Under the pieces are notes generated by a model, which saw nothing but the letters and a program-made list of their open reading frames with translations, was not told the DNA's origin and did no database searches. Made by a program: the position numbers and the translations under genes. 64,000 nt of DNA from JAHRVQ01 sp051278195 (GTDB lineage: Bacteria; Pseudomonadota; Gammaproteobacteria; Pseudomonadales; Azotimanducaceae): NCBI GenBank assembly GCA_051278195.1, contig JBNMQM010000010.1, forward strand, positions 23,638 through 87,637. Reading direction: 5' to 3'. Below are positions 52,944-61,898 of the stretch, in pieces. Within the stretch, counting starts at the first letter, position 1; each line of letters begins with the position of its first letter.

Positions 52944-53426
52944 CTACATGAGCCATAGGATGTAGTTGAATGTTGGGCGCGCCGGCCCCGGGCTCATCTC
53001 CATCCCATTATCCGCATAGATGCTGTTGTCCATCCAAAATTGAAGTCCTAAATTAACCTGGTAATCACCGCTCATCAGATCAGTTGCACCTGTAGGCCAC
53101 TGATCGTCGGCGGCAAGCAGATTGCCGGCACCATCATAGATGTCGAACCAACTTTCGATAAATAGACCTGAAGTGGATACCGCTGAAAAGAAAGGCGTCG
53201 CATAGTCTAGAACCATGTAGATATTGTCAGCGTTACCAGAAAAAGCGTCGTCCAGGTACAAAGGTTGCGTCGTAGGTCCCGCGACGCCTTAAGCTGCTAG
53301 GAAGCTTAAGGCGTCTGGTTTCAGTACGCCGCTATAGGTAGCCGTGATCACATCGGCGCGGGCGCTTGAAACTGTCAGTGTCACCATTACCAACAGCGTA
53401 GAGAGTGTGGATTTGAAATTCTTCAT
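52944..53426 (-). pseudogene. Exported protein interrupted by an inverted repeat
   Basis: ATG 53424-53426 starts a signal peptide (MKNFKSTLSTLLVMVTLTVS, then SARADVITATYSGVL). The frame ends after KPDALSFLAA at TAA. Beyond the stop the DNA again encodes protein-like sequence (TTQPLYLDDAFSGNADNIYM) ending YILWLM at 52944. A perfect 13-base inverted repeat sits at the break, so the gene appears to have been interrupted. The mature portion has no recognised family; its length (about 150 residues) is like that of small PEP-CTERM or beta-rich secreted proteins. Confidence 0.6.
53283..53315. repeat. Perfect inverted repeat inside the broken exported-protein gene
   Basis: GACGCCTTAAGCT and AGCTTAAGGCGTC are exact 13-base complements around GCTAGGA. 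On the coding strand it creates the in-frame TAA. The gene reads as protein on both sides, so the repeat looks like a fold-back insertion rather than a designed terminator. Confidence 0.85.
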
Positions 53427-53609
53427 GCTAAGCCATCCTATGTTTTCAAAAATATGTAGCTGAACTTACATAGTGTTTAAGGAGTGTGCCGCTTGGGAAG
53501 CCGCAGGAGCATCAACCATCTGGGGTATTTTTCTGAATTACTAATAGTAGGTCTTGGTGCGGGGATCTAAATCGCGTCGAGGGAAGAGTAAAAAATACCC
53601 GAATTTTGG

Positions 53610-54213
53610 CTAATCCCAATCTTGCAAAAAGGGCGGCTCGGCCAGTATCGTCAGGTGCTCATTCACCAAAAAGCTCTGGGGCCAAATGCCTTCGCCCACA
53701 AGTTCACCATCCCTCATGCGAACAAGTGCCTTCTGCAAATCTTCGATATCCTGATGCGTGAGTTTTGGCGGCCGGGCGGCTTAACCCGGTATGCACCATA
53801 GAACCTCGTCGTCACCCGGTGCCCACCAATGATCGATTTGCCAGGTAGGCGCGGAAAAACCTTCTATCGGGCCGAGATGCTCCATTTCAGTGAAGCTGAG
53901 TTGATTACTTTCAGCACGATCACGCAGATAAGGCAGGTCAACAACCGCGCGCTCGCGAAAGTCAGTTCTGTTGATAATAACGGGGTTCGCCTATGGCCCA
54001 AGTGCCTTCAGCAATTTTCTCGATGGTGTAGTCGTCGTCGTACCATTGGGTATTTGGCCCTTCTGTGGTTCGAAGCTCGAGCGGTGGTGATTCGCTTCCG
54101 CCCAGTTTCATGATTTGGTACATCAGCATGTCTCGGTTGTAGAGGCTAACGACCAGAGTGAGCGCAAGAACCATCAATACGATGACGACTTTCTGGATGA
54201 TTCGGATGAACAT
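53610..54213 (-). pseudogene. Metallo-beta-lactamase-fold hydrolase remnant
   Basis: The first 83 codons from 54213 give a membrane anchor (IIQKVVIVLMVLALTLVVSL), then YDDDYTIEKIAEGTWAIGEP, the opening strand of an MBL fold. A second frame follows, with TDFRERAVVDLPYLRDRAES, then GFSAPTWQIDHWWAPGDDEV, and a TAA within what should be the CIPGHTP region, then PPKLTHQDIEDLQKALVRMR, then TILAEPPFLQDWD and TAG at 53610-53612. The HxHxDH metal motif is deleted. It overlaps the upstream part of the Rieske gene's open frame but not its likely coding start. Confidence 0.7.
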
Positions 54214-54363
54214 GACTTGTCCTTCTTAAATTGTCCGGATTGTTCAATAGATGGTCCTATGGATTGTGCCGCTCGGTTTCGTTACCCACAAGCTTGCACT
54301 CATAATCATTTAGGGCTAAAAATGGAAATAAGATTTCTCAATTGGCCAGATAGGGACTCCGAC

Positions 54364-55599
54364 ATGGAGCAGCAACTACAGGTACGCATCATGAAAGAGC
54401 TGATGCAGCAGTTGGATGAAGGCAAGAATATTGATGCTGGGGTTCAGTATCGAATGCCGACATCGGCATATGTCTGCCCGGAAATTGCGGCCAACGAGCG
54501 AGAACTCATGTTTCAGAATCATCCTCAGCTTATTGGCCTTTCCAGTGACCTGCCTGAACTCGGCAGTTTTCTGACGGTAGATGATTTTGGTACTCCGGTG
54601 CTCGCGACGCGAGATAAGAACGGCGAGTTTCGGGCGTTCCTGAATGCCTGCCGACATCGCGGGGTGCGGGTCGCGCAAGCCGAGCGCGGGCGCAAGAACG
54701 TGTTCACTTGCCCGTTTCACAACTGGAGTTATGGCAACAACGGCAACCTAGTATCGATTCCCGATGAAGATCATTTTGGTGACATTGATAAGAGTTGTAA
54801 CGGTCTGATTCAGCTGCCGGCGGTTGAGCGTGATGGACTGCTTTGGGTGCATCCACAGCCAGACGGCGAACTGGATATTGATGAGCTGCTTGGACCACTG
54901 GCGGATGAGATCGCGTCTTATAATCTGGGTAGCCTGGTTCACGGTGGCGCGAAAACCATCACGATGAACTTGAACTGGAAACTGGCGAATGACACCTTTG
55001 GTGAAACCTATCATTTTGGCAAGTTGCATAAAAATACGCTGGGCAAGGTCTATCCGGGGAACAATTTGCATTTGCAAGAGTTTGGTCGGAACCATCGCTT
55101 TGTCACTGCGTCCCCTGCGATTGCCCAGTTTCGAGATATGCCGGAAGCGGAATGGAACATCCATGTGGGTGCGGCGTTTATTCTTTATTACCTGTACCCG
55201 AACATCACACTTGTCGTTGGTAATGGTACCTGCACGCTAGTGAAGATCTATCCAGCAGCGGACAATCCAGGTCGTTCTACTTCACAGATCTTTGCCTACT
55301 ACTCGCAGGAGATGATTGATCAGGCAGAAGCGGCGAAGACTGAAGGAGGACGTAAGGTATCGGCGGATACTGTGTACGATATTGAGCAGCGCGGGCCTCC
55401 CTCTTTTGAGTCCACCATGGAAGTGTTTAGCAGCACGATTGAGAAAGAAGACTATCTAATGGGTGAGCTACAGCAGAAGTCTGCGCAAAACGGTTTGTTG
55501 ACGCACGTCATGTTCGGCCGCAATGAGCCGCCTCTGCATCACTTCCACCGTACGTTTCGTGAGGTACTAGGTTTGTCGCCGCTGGAGAAAATTAGGTAG
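54364..55599 (+). CDS. Rieske-type ring-hydroxylating oxygenase, large subunit
   Basis: About 411 residues. The Rieske [2Fe-2S] ligands are at residues 96 and 98 (NACRHRGVRVA) and 116 and 119 (FTCPFHNWSYG). The mononuclear iron site is in LANDTFGETYHFGKLH, with histidines 217 and 222 and Asp210/Glu214 nearby. This is the large catalytic subunit of enzymes that oxygenate aromatic, terpenoid or quaternary-amine substrates; the partner reductase is not adjacent. The open frame starts at 54115, but ATG 54364 begins just before the conserved region. An alternative ATG is at 54322. Confidence 0.88.
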   Translation: MEQQLQVRIMKELMQQLDEGKNIDAGVQYRMPTSAYVCPEIAANERELMFQNHPQLIGLSSDLPELGSFLTVDDFGTPVLATRDKNGEFRAFLNACRHRGVRVAQAERGRKNVFTCPFHNWSYGNNGNLVSIPDEDHFGDIDKSCNGLIQLPAVERDGLLWVHPQPDGELDIDELLGPLADEIASYNLGSLVHGGAKTITMNLNWKLANDTFGETYHFGKLHKNTLGKVYPGNNLHLQEFGRNHRFVTASPAIAQFRDMPEAEWNIHVGAAFILYYLYPNITLVVGNGTCTLVKIYPAADNPGRSTSQIFAYYSQEMIDQAEAAKTEGGRKVSADTVYDIEQRGPPSFESTMEVFSSTIEKEDYLMGELQQKSAQNGLLTHVMFGRNEPPLHHFHRTFREVLGLSPLEKIR

Positions 55600-55651
55600 T
55601 ACCTTTTAGACTTACAAAGACGTTTGCTTTTGACCAGAGTTTCACGCTCGG

Positions 55652-57283
55652 CTAGCTAAACTGTCTCTTCTCTACTTCGCAAGTAATGGGCAGTGCGCTC
55701 GTTACCGAAAAGTTTTTGTCCAATATAGAATCAACAAAATGCCATTGCGCGGTCATCTTTGTTGGCGTCAGAGTTAATTCAGTCCAACCGCGGTGCTCCG
55801 TATCGACTTCGAACAGCTCTGGGCTGCTGCTCATGAGTGCTTGCCTTAGCCTGTCGCTATTGGCAGGTAAAAATGACTCAAGTCCGGGGCTGGTAATACC
55901 GGGTGTGCCGATTTCCACCCCGACTGATTGGTTTTGTGGGTCTCTGAGGTTAAAGGCCCAGGCATTGTGAGTGTCCCCAGCCAATACAACTGGGTTATTG
56001 CCATGGGTTTTCATGGCAGTAAGGACGCGATTACGGCAGGCTGGATAGCCGTCCCAGGCATCAAGATTGAACGGCAGGCCAGCATCGCTGATGGTCGCAA
56101 GCCGGTCGATATATTGTTGTCGTCGCTCCGTCAGTTGGGCCGTGCCAAAGTCACTTTTTGTCAACATGGGCGTGCCGACCTTACCCATTAACACCTGCTG
56201 TCCGAGTATTTGCCAGGTTGCCCCTCGTGCTTTGCTGGCCTTAAGTTCGTCGTTTAGCCAGGCTTCCTGATCTTCGCCTAGTAGCGTTCTGTCTGGCGCA
56301 TTAAGTTGCTCGCGAAATGCCTCAATTTCACGTTCGCTGCTGCCGGCTAGGTCTTGCTGGTACGAGTAGCCTCGTTGTCTAGCATGCAAGCGTGTATCCA
56401 GCATGATCAAATCAGCCAACTGGCCAATGGAGAACTGTCTGTAGATGGGAGCTTGATCACCCTCAGTGACACGAATCGGCATCCATTCATGATACGCCTG
56501 CCTTGCATGCTTCATTCGCTCGTAAAAGTCGCCTTCGCCTTCATTGTGATTTTGCGCGCCATCGCGCCAGGTGTTGTTCGTCAGCTCGTGGTCATCCCAG
56601 ACACAAACAAAAGGGTGTCGCTGGTGGACAAGCTGAAGGTCACGATCGGTTCGATAAAGGCCATAGCGCATTCTGTAATCTTCTAGCGTGATAATTTCGT
56701 GTTGCGGTTCAACGTGCCGACCGAGCTTCTCTAGTGCAATCGGGTTTGCATAGCGTCCTTCGGCATATTCGTAAATGTAATCGCCGAGATGAATCACAAG
56801 ATCAAGCTGGGATTGCGCCATGTGGCGATAGGCGTGGAAATAACCCTGCGGGTAATTAGAGCAAGAGGCAACGCCGATACGATAGGACGATAGCTCACCT
56901 ATCGGCAGTGTTTTCGTTTCGCCGGTGGGGCTGATAGAGCCATTGCAAATAAATCTATAGAAGTATTTTTGACCAGGTTCTAGACCGAGAGCATCCACTT
57001 TAACCGTGTAATCATGCTTGCGAAGTGAACGAACCGTTCCGCTAGTGACTGGCAACGTAAAATCAGCTGTTGCTGCTATCTGCCATTCGCAATCAAATTC
57101 TTCGATGTCTGGCTTAGCAGGCACTACACGGCTCCACAGGATTACGCGATCTGCTAACGGATCGCCGCTGGCGACGCCGTGGGTAAAGTAAGCAGCAGCA
57201 TCTGCCGAAATCTGGAAACCACTTAGAGCTAGCACGCCTGCACCGGAGGTGATGCCTTTGAGCACTGTTCTTCTATCGACCAT
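55652..57283 (-). CDS. PhoD-like alkaline phosphatase/phosphodiesterase
   Basis: A 543-residue protein with a twin-arginine signal (VDRRTVLKGITSGAGVLALS). It then shows the PhoD N-terminal beta domain and the catalytic core: RIGVASCSNYPQGYFHAYRH, DLVIHLGDYIYEYAEG, VWDDHELTNNTWRDG and VLAGDTHNAW. PhoD enzymes hydrolyse phosphomono- and diesters with Ca2+ and Fe3+ in the periplasm, usually under phosphate starvation. No pho box was identified. It converges with the Rieske gene. Confidence 0.93.
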   Translation of the reverse strand: MVDRRTVLKGITSGAGVLALSGFQISADAAAYFTHGVASGDPLADRVILWSRVVPAKPDIEEFDCEWQIAATADFTLPVTSGTVRSLRKHDYTVKVDALGLEPGQKYFYRFICNGSISPTGETKTLPIGELSSYRIGVASCSNYPQGYFHAYRHMAQSQLDLVIHLGDYIYEYAEGRYANPIALEKLGRHVEPQHEIITLEDYRMRYGLYRTDRDLQLVHQRHPFVCVWDDHELTNNTWRDGAQNHNEGEGDFYERMKHARQAYHEWMPIRVTEGDQAPIYRQFSIGQLADLIMLDTRLHARQRGYSYQQDLAGSSEREIEAFREQLNAPDRTLLGEDQEAWLNDELKASKARGATWQILGQQVLMGKVGTPMLTKSDFGTAQLTERRQQYIDRLATISDAGLPFNLDAWDGYPACRNRVLTAMKTHGNNPVVLAGDTHNAWAFNLRDPQNQSVGVEIGTPGITSPGLESFLPANSDRLRQALMSSSPELFEVDTEHRGWTELTLTPTKMTAQWHFVDSILDKNFSVTSALPITCEVEKRQFS

Positions 57284-57497
57284 TTTCGATTTCGTTCTTC
57301 AAATAAAATTGAATAGTAGTGAGGTGTCGATGATGAATAAAGAGTTTTCTCTGCATTGCTCCTTAGTTTATTTTTCGTGTCGCCGCTAAATGCTTCCGGA
57401 TCAATAATCGTAGCTGCTAGTATTCCTTCAGTGCCTCACACACGCTGCGTAAACATCAAGCTCAGCGCGATTTACTCCAGGCGTATTCGAAAGCTGT

Positions 57498-58397
57498 ATG
57501 CAAATTCTGTCTCAAAAACATCTAGAGGGTGTTCGGTCCGTGGAACAATTGATATCCAACTCTGCCTGCCGTGTCTGTGGCAGTGATGCCTTGCAGCTTA
57601 AAGCGCGTATCACCTCGACTGTGACAGGTGAATCGGTGCCGTCTTGTTTTTGCGTCGGGTGCCGTCACTACAGTCTGTTTCCCACTCGGTATCACGAATC
57701 AAAGGATTTTGACTGGGATGGTGTTGCTTACTACACGCACAACCAAGAGCATCGCCGCGAATACGCTCGGCGTTTGCTGAAACGAATCATTCATGTATAT
57801 GAACAGCGCCACGGCACGCGACCCAAAACATTTTTGGATGTCGGCTGCGCCATCGGCATCGTCGTTGATGAAGCTAGAAAACTCGGGCTTCAAGCCGTCG
57901 GTATCGAGCCAGAGCTTCAGCTGGCCGCTTATGGGCGCGACAAGCTTGGTTTGGATGTCTCGAGTTGCCTGCTTGAGGATTTTCGCCATCCGGTAAAGGA
58001 CTTCGATATCGTCTTCAATGAGCAAGTTCTGGAACATATCGCAGAGCCCGTCGAGTTTGCCAAAGCGTTGTCGGGTCAGCTTGCTGGCGGCGGTTTGTTG
58101 TATCTTGGTGTTCCGCTGGCATACCCGGTGACGATCTGGGTGACCCATGCGTTTTGCTACCTGAAACTCCCTCCAGTGCCGCAGATTTTGCTTAATATGT
58201 ACCTTGATCCCGACGAACACATCAGTTGTTTTACGCGTCAGTCGTTCCAAAGATTGGCTTACGAGGCAGGTCTACAAGTTTGCGATCTGCCATTGAAGGG
58301 CGCGCCGATGACGCTCACAGCGGTCGTAAAACGGCTAATGAACTTTGGCCATAACACTGGGGCATACCTTCTGTGGGTAGGTGAAAGGCGCGCTTAG
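57498..58397 (+). CDS. SAM-dependent methyltransferase with N-terminal cysteine pair
   Basis: About 299 residues. Residues about 20-55 contain CRVCGSDALQL and CFCVGCRHYSLF, a four-cysteine metal-binding arrangement seen before many Methyltransf_23 domains. Motif I reads TFLDVGCAIGIVVDEARKLG near residue 115. A later VLEHIAEPVEFAKALSGQL matches motif III, and LDPDEHISCFTRQSFQRLA is typical of sugar or lipid methyltransferases. It could modify a polysaccharide or lipid head group, but the substrate is not shown. ATG 57498 overlaps no gene; GTG 57540 is an alternative. Confidence 0.85.
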   Translation: MQILSQKHLEGVRSVEQLISNSACRVCGSDALQLKARITSTVTGESVPSCFCVGCRHYSLFPTRYHESKDFDWDGVAYYTHNQEHRREYARRLLKRIIHVYEQRHGTRPKTFLDVGCAIGIVVDEARKLGLQAVGIEPELQLAAYGRDKLGLDVSSCLLEDFRHPVKDFDIVFNEQVLEHIAEPVEFAKALSGQLAGGGLLYLGVPLAYPVTIWVTHAFCYLKLPPVPQILLNMYLDPDEHISCFTRQSFQRLAYEAGLQVCDLPLKGAPMTLTAVVKRLMNFGHNTGAYLLWVGERRA

Positions 58398-58550
58398 TAT
58401 TGTAGAGCGGCGTGCTCAGTTTGAGTGGCTGTGTCGGAAATAGCCAACAGAAGCGTGAAAGTGACTAGCCCGTCTTGATGTGGCCAATCAACCGTCGCGT
58501 CGATGAGCGCCGCTCAATACCGGATGTTCTCAATACCAAGCCCCCACTAC

Positions 58551-58572
58551 CACGCCCCCACTAATGGGGGTG
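58551..58572. terminator. Hairpin downstream of the methyltransferase gene
   Basis: CCCCCA (58555-58560) and TGGGGG (58565-58570) form a six-base-pair stem with the loop CTAA. The motif CCCCCACTA also occurs 14 bases earlier. No T-tract follows, so termination is uncertain. Confidence 0.45.
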
Positions 58573-58605
58573 CTCTGTTGATTCAGCTTGGCGTATGTTG
58601 TCACT

Positions 58606-58647
58606 GAACTGTTAGCACCGAACTATTAGCATCGAATTATTAGCACC
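58606..58647. repeat. Intergenic 14-base tandem repeat
   Basis: Three copies of a 14-base unit (GAACTATTAGCATC and variants with GTTAGCACC or ATTAGCACC), before the GNAT remnant. Confidence 0.85.
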
Positions 58648-58711
58648 AAACTTAAGCCCTGAGCGATTGGATAAGAATCATCATGAACCCTCAGTCAGTA
58701 CTCATTGTTGA

Positions 58712-58954
58712 GGGCACAGAAGTCACCCGGATCTGGTTAGCAGCAATGGTCTTATGGATGCCGCTGAAACTAAGGGAATAGAAATGGGATGCAAGTTTGC
58801 GATGTTTGACACTTTTGAGTTTGAAGCAAGAGAATTTTATGAGAAACGCGGCTATTCGCTGATGTCACAGACGGATAATTTTCCGGAAGGCCATACCCAT
58901 TTCCATCTTGTGACGCCCCGGTCTCTAAATAACAACGCATTACCTGCTGTCTAA
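58712..58954 (+). pseudogene. GNAT acetyltransferase C-terminal fragment
   Basis: The open frame reads AAETKGIEMGCKFAMFDTFE, then EAREFYEKRGYSLMSQTDNF, the acetyl-CoA-binding helix and last strand region of a GNAT domain (compare GCxxAxLDTFxFxAxxFYEKxGY), and ends in TAA at 58952-58954. About 100 N-terminal residues are missing; a stop lies just upstream. It could start at ATG 58754 but would be only 66 residues, too short to fold as a GNAT enzyme. Confidence 0.6.
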
Positions 58955-58979
58955 ACCGCCTGCTTACCTCCATGGGACG

Positions 58980-59246
58980 ATGTCGACAAAGCCTAGGGTT
59001 TACCTGGGTGTTATGTGCCGGGGCTCGAAACGGTTGGCCCCTCAAAAAGAAAACCTTCCAAAAAAGGTAATTGGTGAACTCATACGAGACTCGGTTTTGT
59101 CGCAAATGATAATGCTTTCAGGCTTAGCCGCACTGGTCTATATAGGTATCGCCGCCATAAAGAAGACCAAGAGGTGTAATCGGCGATTGAACATGAAGTT
59201 AAAAAACCGACCTGCAAGACAAATAGCCTTACATAGGCAACTTTGA
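58980..59246 (+). CDS. Possible small membrane protein, low confidence
   Basis: An 88-codon frame with one hydrophobic helix (VLSQMIMLSGLAALVYIGIA) flanked by basic residues. There is no recognised family, and the N-terminal half is not protein-like. It may be spurious. Confidence 0.25.
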   Translation: MSTKPRVYLGVMCRGSKRLAPQKENLPKKVIGELIRDSVLSQMIMLSGLAALVYIGIAAIKKTKRCNRRLNMKLKNRPARQIALHRQL

Positions 59247-59383
59247 CCAAAGCGTCGAGACAGATTTTGCCGTTAACGCCATAGGAATCTTATGCCACCG
59301 TATAACTAGGAGTTGTGTATCTCGGGATTCCGGTAGCCGGTAAACATTGGTAATATCGGAACTTACAAAATTTGAGGTTCACA

Positions 59384-59566
59384 ATGACCAAAATCGAAGA
59401 AAAGGTCGACGAGCTACTCGCTAAACATTCTAATCTCACGAAACTTGAGGCAACCAAGATCGTCACCGAGAAAAATGCCAGAAAGCGTAAAAAGAGAGCG
59501 GAAAACACGGAGAGAAGCGAAGCCAAGAAACTTAAGTATGAGGAAAACCTGCGCAAACGTGAGTGA
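59384..59566 (+). CDS. Small Lys/Glu-rich coiled-coil protein
   Basis: About 60 residues starting MTKIEEKVDELLAKHSNLTK. Its composition is very high in Lys and Glu (EKNARKRKKRAENTERSEAK), and it probably forms a helix or a basic, nucleic-acid-binding tail. GAGG at 59373-59376 lies seven bases before the ATG. The family is not recognised. It lies just before the PLP enzyme gene on the same strand. Confidence 0.5.
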   Translation: MTKIEEKVDELLAKHSNLTKLEATKIVTEKNARKRKKRAENTERSEAKKLKYEENLRKRE

Positions 59567-59650
59567 TTGGAAAAGCGCCATGTGACGTAGTGTAGTGAAG
59601 GTTAATAAAAATAGTGACTGGAAGATTAAGAGAAACAGAGGCGAGTCATC

Positions 59651-60889
59651 ATGAGCAAAGCAATGCCGCAACAAGGCCAAGACTGGTCAAGCCTAAAAGA
59701 AGAGATGATAGAGCGTGGCGCAGGTGACGCGAAGTGGCGTGATGGTAAAACCGCTGTGTATGTTTTCAACGCCGGTGAAGATGTGCTTCAAGTCCAGAAA
59801 GAAGCTTACACCCTCTATATGTCCGAGAACGGTCTCGGGCCTTTGGCTTTCCCAAGTTTAAAGCAGATGGAAGATGAGGTGATTGAAATGGGGCTCAATT
59901 TGCTCCATGGCCCTGAAAACGCTGCGGGAACAATCACTTCTGGGGGTACAGATTCGATCACCATGGCGATTAAAACAGCCCGTGATTTCCATCGTGCAAA
60001 TACCTCAGCAGACGGGGTGCGCAATATCGTCGTGCCTTGGTCTGCACATCCTGCCTTTGACAAGGCCGCGAAACTGATGGACCTGCAATTGCGCCGGGTA
60101 CCCTGCGGAGACGATCTGCTAGCGGACACTGCTGCGATGGCAGGTGCCATCGATGAGATGACCATTATGCTGGTGGGATCTGCACCGAGCTTTCCTTACG
60201 GCTTGATTGATCCCATTGTTGAGCTGGGGGCAATAGCCGAGGAAAAGAATGTTTGGCTTCATGTTGATGCCTGCGTAGGCGGTTACGCCGCGCCATTTGT
60301 TCGAATGAACGGCGCTCAAATTCAACCCTTTGACTTTGAGGTCGCTGGTGTTAAATCAATGTCCGCCGATCTGCACAAGTATGGCTTCTGCGCGAAGGGC
60401 GCCTCAACCGTGTTGTTCCGAGATGTGTCGCTGAATCAGCACATGATTTTCGACTGCGATGATTGGCCAGGCGGCAGAATGATCACGCCGACCCTTGCGG
60501 GTACGCGTCCCGGTGGTGCTATTTCGGCCGCCTGGGCGGTGATGAACTATCTAGGCATAGAAGGTTATTGCGCCAAACATAAGCTGGTGACAGATGCTCG
60601 CGAAGTGATTGAAGCTGGTGTAAAAGCGCTGGGCTTTGACGTGTTGGGCTCGCCGCAATTAGGCTTGATCGCGTTCGGTCACAGCGATGTGAATGTCTTT
60701 GCCGTTTACAAACAGATGTATAAACGCGGCTGGTTCACGAGTCTCACATCGGCACCAAAAGCGTTGCATCTGATGCTATCACCGTTTCATTTTGAGGTGA
60801 CCGATGTTTACCTTGCGGATCTTGCGGAGTCGCTTGAGGCGGTCAAGGCTGGAGACGCGAGTGCGGTAACGGAGGCGAGATATTCGTGA
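59651..60889 (+). CDS. PLP-dependent enzyme, sphingosine-1-phosphate-lyase-like
   Basis: A 412-residue group II decarboxylase-fold PLP enzyme. The cofactor phosphate segment reads TITSGGTDSITMAIKTARDF, the aspartate near the pyridine nitrogen is in WLHVDACVGGYAAPF, and the Schiff-base lysine is in SMSADLHKYGFCAKG. This combination, especially SADLHKYG, is the pattern of sphingosine-1-phosphate lyases rather than glutamate decarboxylases. It may cleave a phosphorylated long-chain base or a similar amino alcohol. It has no signal. The two di-iron hydroxylases in this window make a sphingolipid-like pathway conceivable, but the sequence does not prove it. Confidence 0.85.
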   Translation: MSKAMPQQGQDWSSLKEEMIERGAGDAKWRDGKTAVYVFNAGEDVLQVQKEAYTLYMSENGLGPLAFPSLKQMEDEVIEMGLNLLHGPENAAGTITSGGTDSITMAIKTARDFHRANTSADGVRNIVVPWSAHPAFDKAAKLMDLQLRRVPCGDDLLADTAAMAGAIDEMTIMLVGSAPSFPYGLIDPIVELGAIAEEKNVWLHVDACVGGYAAPFVRMNGAQIQPFDFEVAGVKSMSADLHKYGFCAKGASTVLFRDVSLNQHMIFDCDDWPGGRMITPTLAGTRPGGAISAAWAVMNYLGIEGYCAKHKLVTDAREVIEAGVKALGFDVLGSPQLGLIAFGHSDVNVFAVYKQMYKRGWFTSLTSAPKALHLMLSPFHFEVTDVYLADLAESLEAVKAGDASAVTEARYS

Positions 60890-60925
60890 GAGCGAAATAG
60901 GCCGCTTGCTCTTTAGAATTGCTCT

Positions 60926-61840
60926 CTAGAAGATTGAAATCCCCGTTCGCGTAGTCAACATTTCCAGTGCTTTTTTGCCTGCGTGTGAGTTACCACTGGG
61001 GCCAAGACCAGGAGACCAGACGCACACTGAAAATTCTCGTGGCATTGTGCAGACAATGCCGCCGCCTACGCCACTCTTGCAGGGTAGACCTACCCGAAAC
61101 GCAAAGTCCCCAGCGGCGTCATAAGCACCGCAGGTCAACATTATCGAGTTGATGAACTTTGCCTGGCTTGCGGATACGACAGCTGTTCCCGGCTCCCGCG
61201 TATTTCCCGCGTTCGCCAAAAACAGGCATGAATTGGCTAATTCAACACAGCTCATCGAGAGTGAACAATGATGAAAGTAAGCGTCGATTACATCTTCCGG
61301 TGAGTTGTGCAGATTCTCGAAGCTCTTGAGAAAGTTAGCCATGGCAGCATTTCGGTAACCGGTTTTTCGTTCGGAAGTGGCGACGTTGGTATCGAATATG
61401 ATGTCAGGTGCCTGCGCCAGTTTTCGCACAAAGTTGAGGACCGTCATTTTAGCATCTAGAAGATGCGACAGAATGACGTCTGTTACAACCAGCGCGCCTG
61501 CATTGATAAACGGATTTCTGGGTATACCAAGTTCCCGCTCCAGCTGAACCAATGAGTTAAAAGGGCTGCCAGAGGGTTCACGGCCCACCCGCTTCCATAA
61601 ACCTTCATCTTCTAGCTGCAGAGCTAACGTAAGCGTAAACAGCTTCGAAATACTCTGGATAGAGAACCGTTTTGTGGCATCGCCGGTTGAGAAGGTTTTT
61701 CCATCGACCGTGGAGAGCGCCATACCAAAGTGGTTAGGTGAAACTCGGGCCAATTCGGGAATGTAGTGAGCGACAACACCTCCTTCCAACTCGACTTGCA
61801 CGTCTTCGCCAATCTGGTCGAGAATTCCCTGGTAGTCCAT
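60926..61840 (-). CDS. glsA: Glutaminase
   Basis: About 304 residues of the serine-dependent beta-lactamase-like glutaminase family. The SxxK motif is SIQSISKLF with Ser63 and Lys66. The family blocks NPFINAGALVVTDVI, YRNAAMANFLKS and FRVGLPCKSGVGGGI are present. It hydrolyses glutamine to glutamate and ammonia in the cytoplasm. ATG 61840 (MDYQGILDQIGED) is preferred; the frame extends to 61876. It lies just past the split transglutaminase gene, on the same strand. Confidence 0.95.
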   Translation of the reverse strand: MDYQGILDQIGEDVQVELEGGVVAHYIPELARVSPNHFGMALSTVDGKTFSTGDATKRFSIQSISKLFTLTLALQLEDEGLWKRVGREPSGSPFNSLVQLERELGIPRNPFINAGALVVTDVILSHLLDAKMTVLNFVRKLAQAPDIIFDTNVATSERKTGYRNAAMANFLKSFENLHNSPEDVIDAYFHHCSLSMSCVELANSCLFLANAGNTREPGTAVVSASQAKFINSIMLTCGAYDAAGDFAFRVGLPCKSGVGGGIVCTMPREFSVCVWSPGLGPSGNSHAGKKALEMLTTRTGISIF

Positions 61841-61898
61841 TTCAAAATTCCTGTCTTGAAAGAGCAACAATGGCAATTCATCGCCGTCGCTAATCGGT

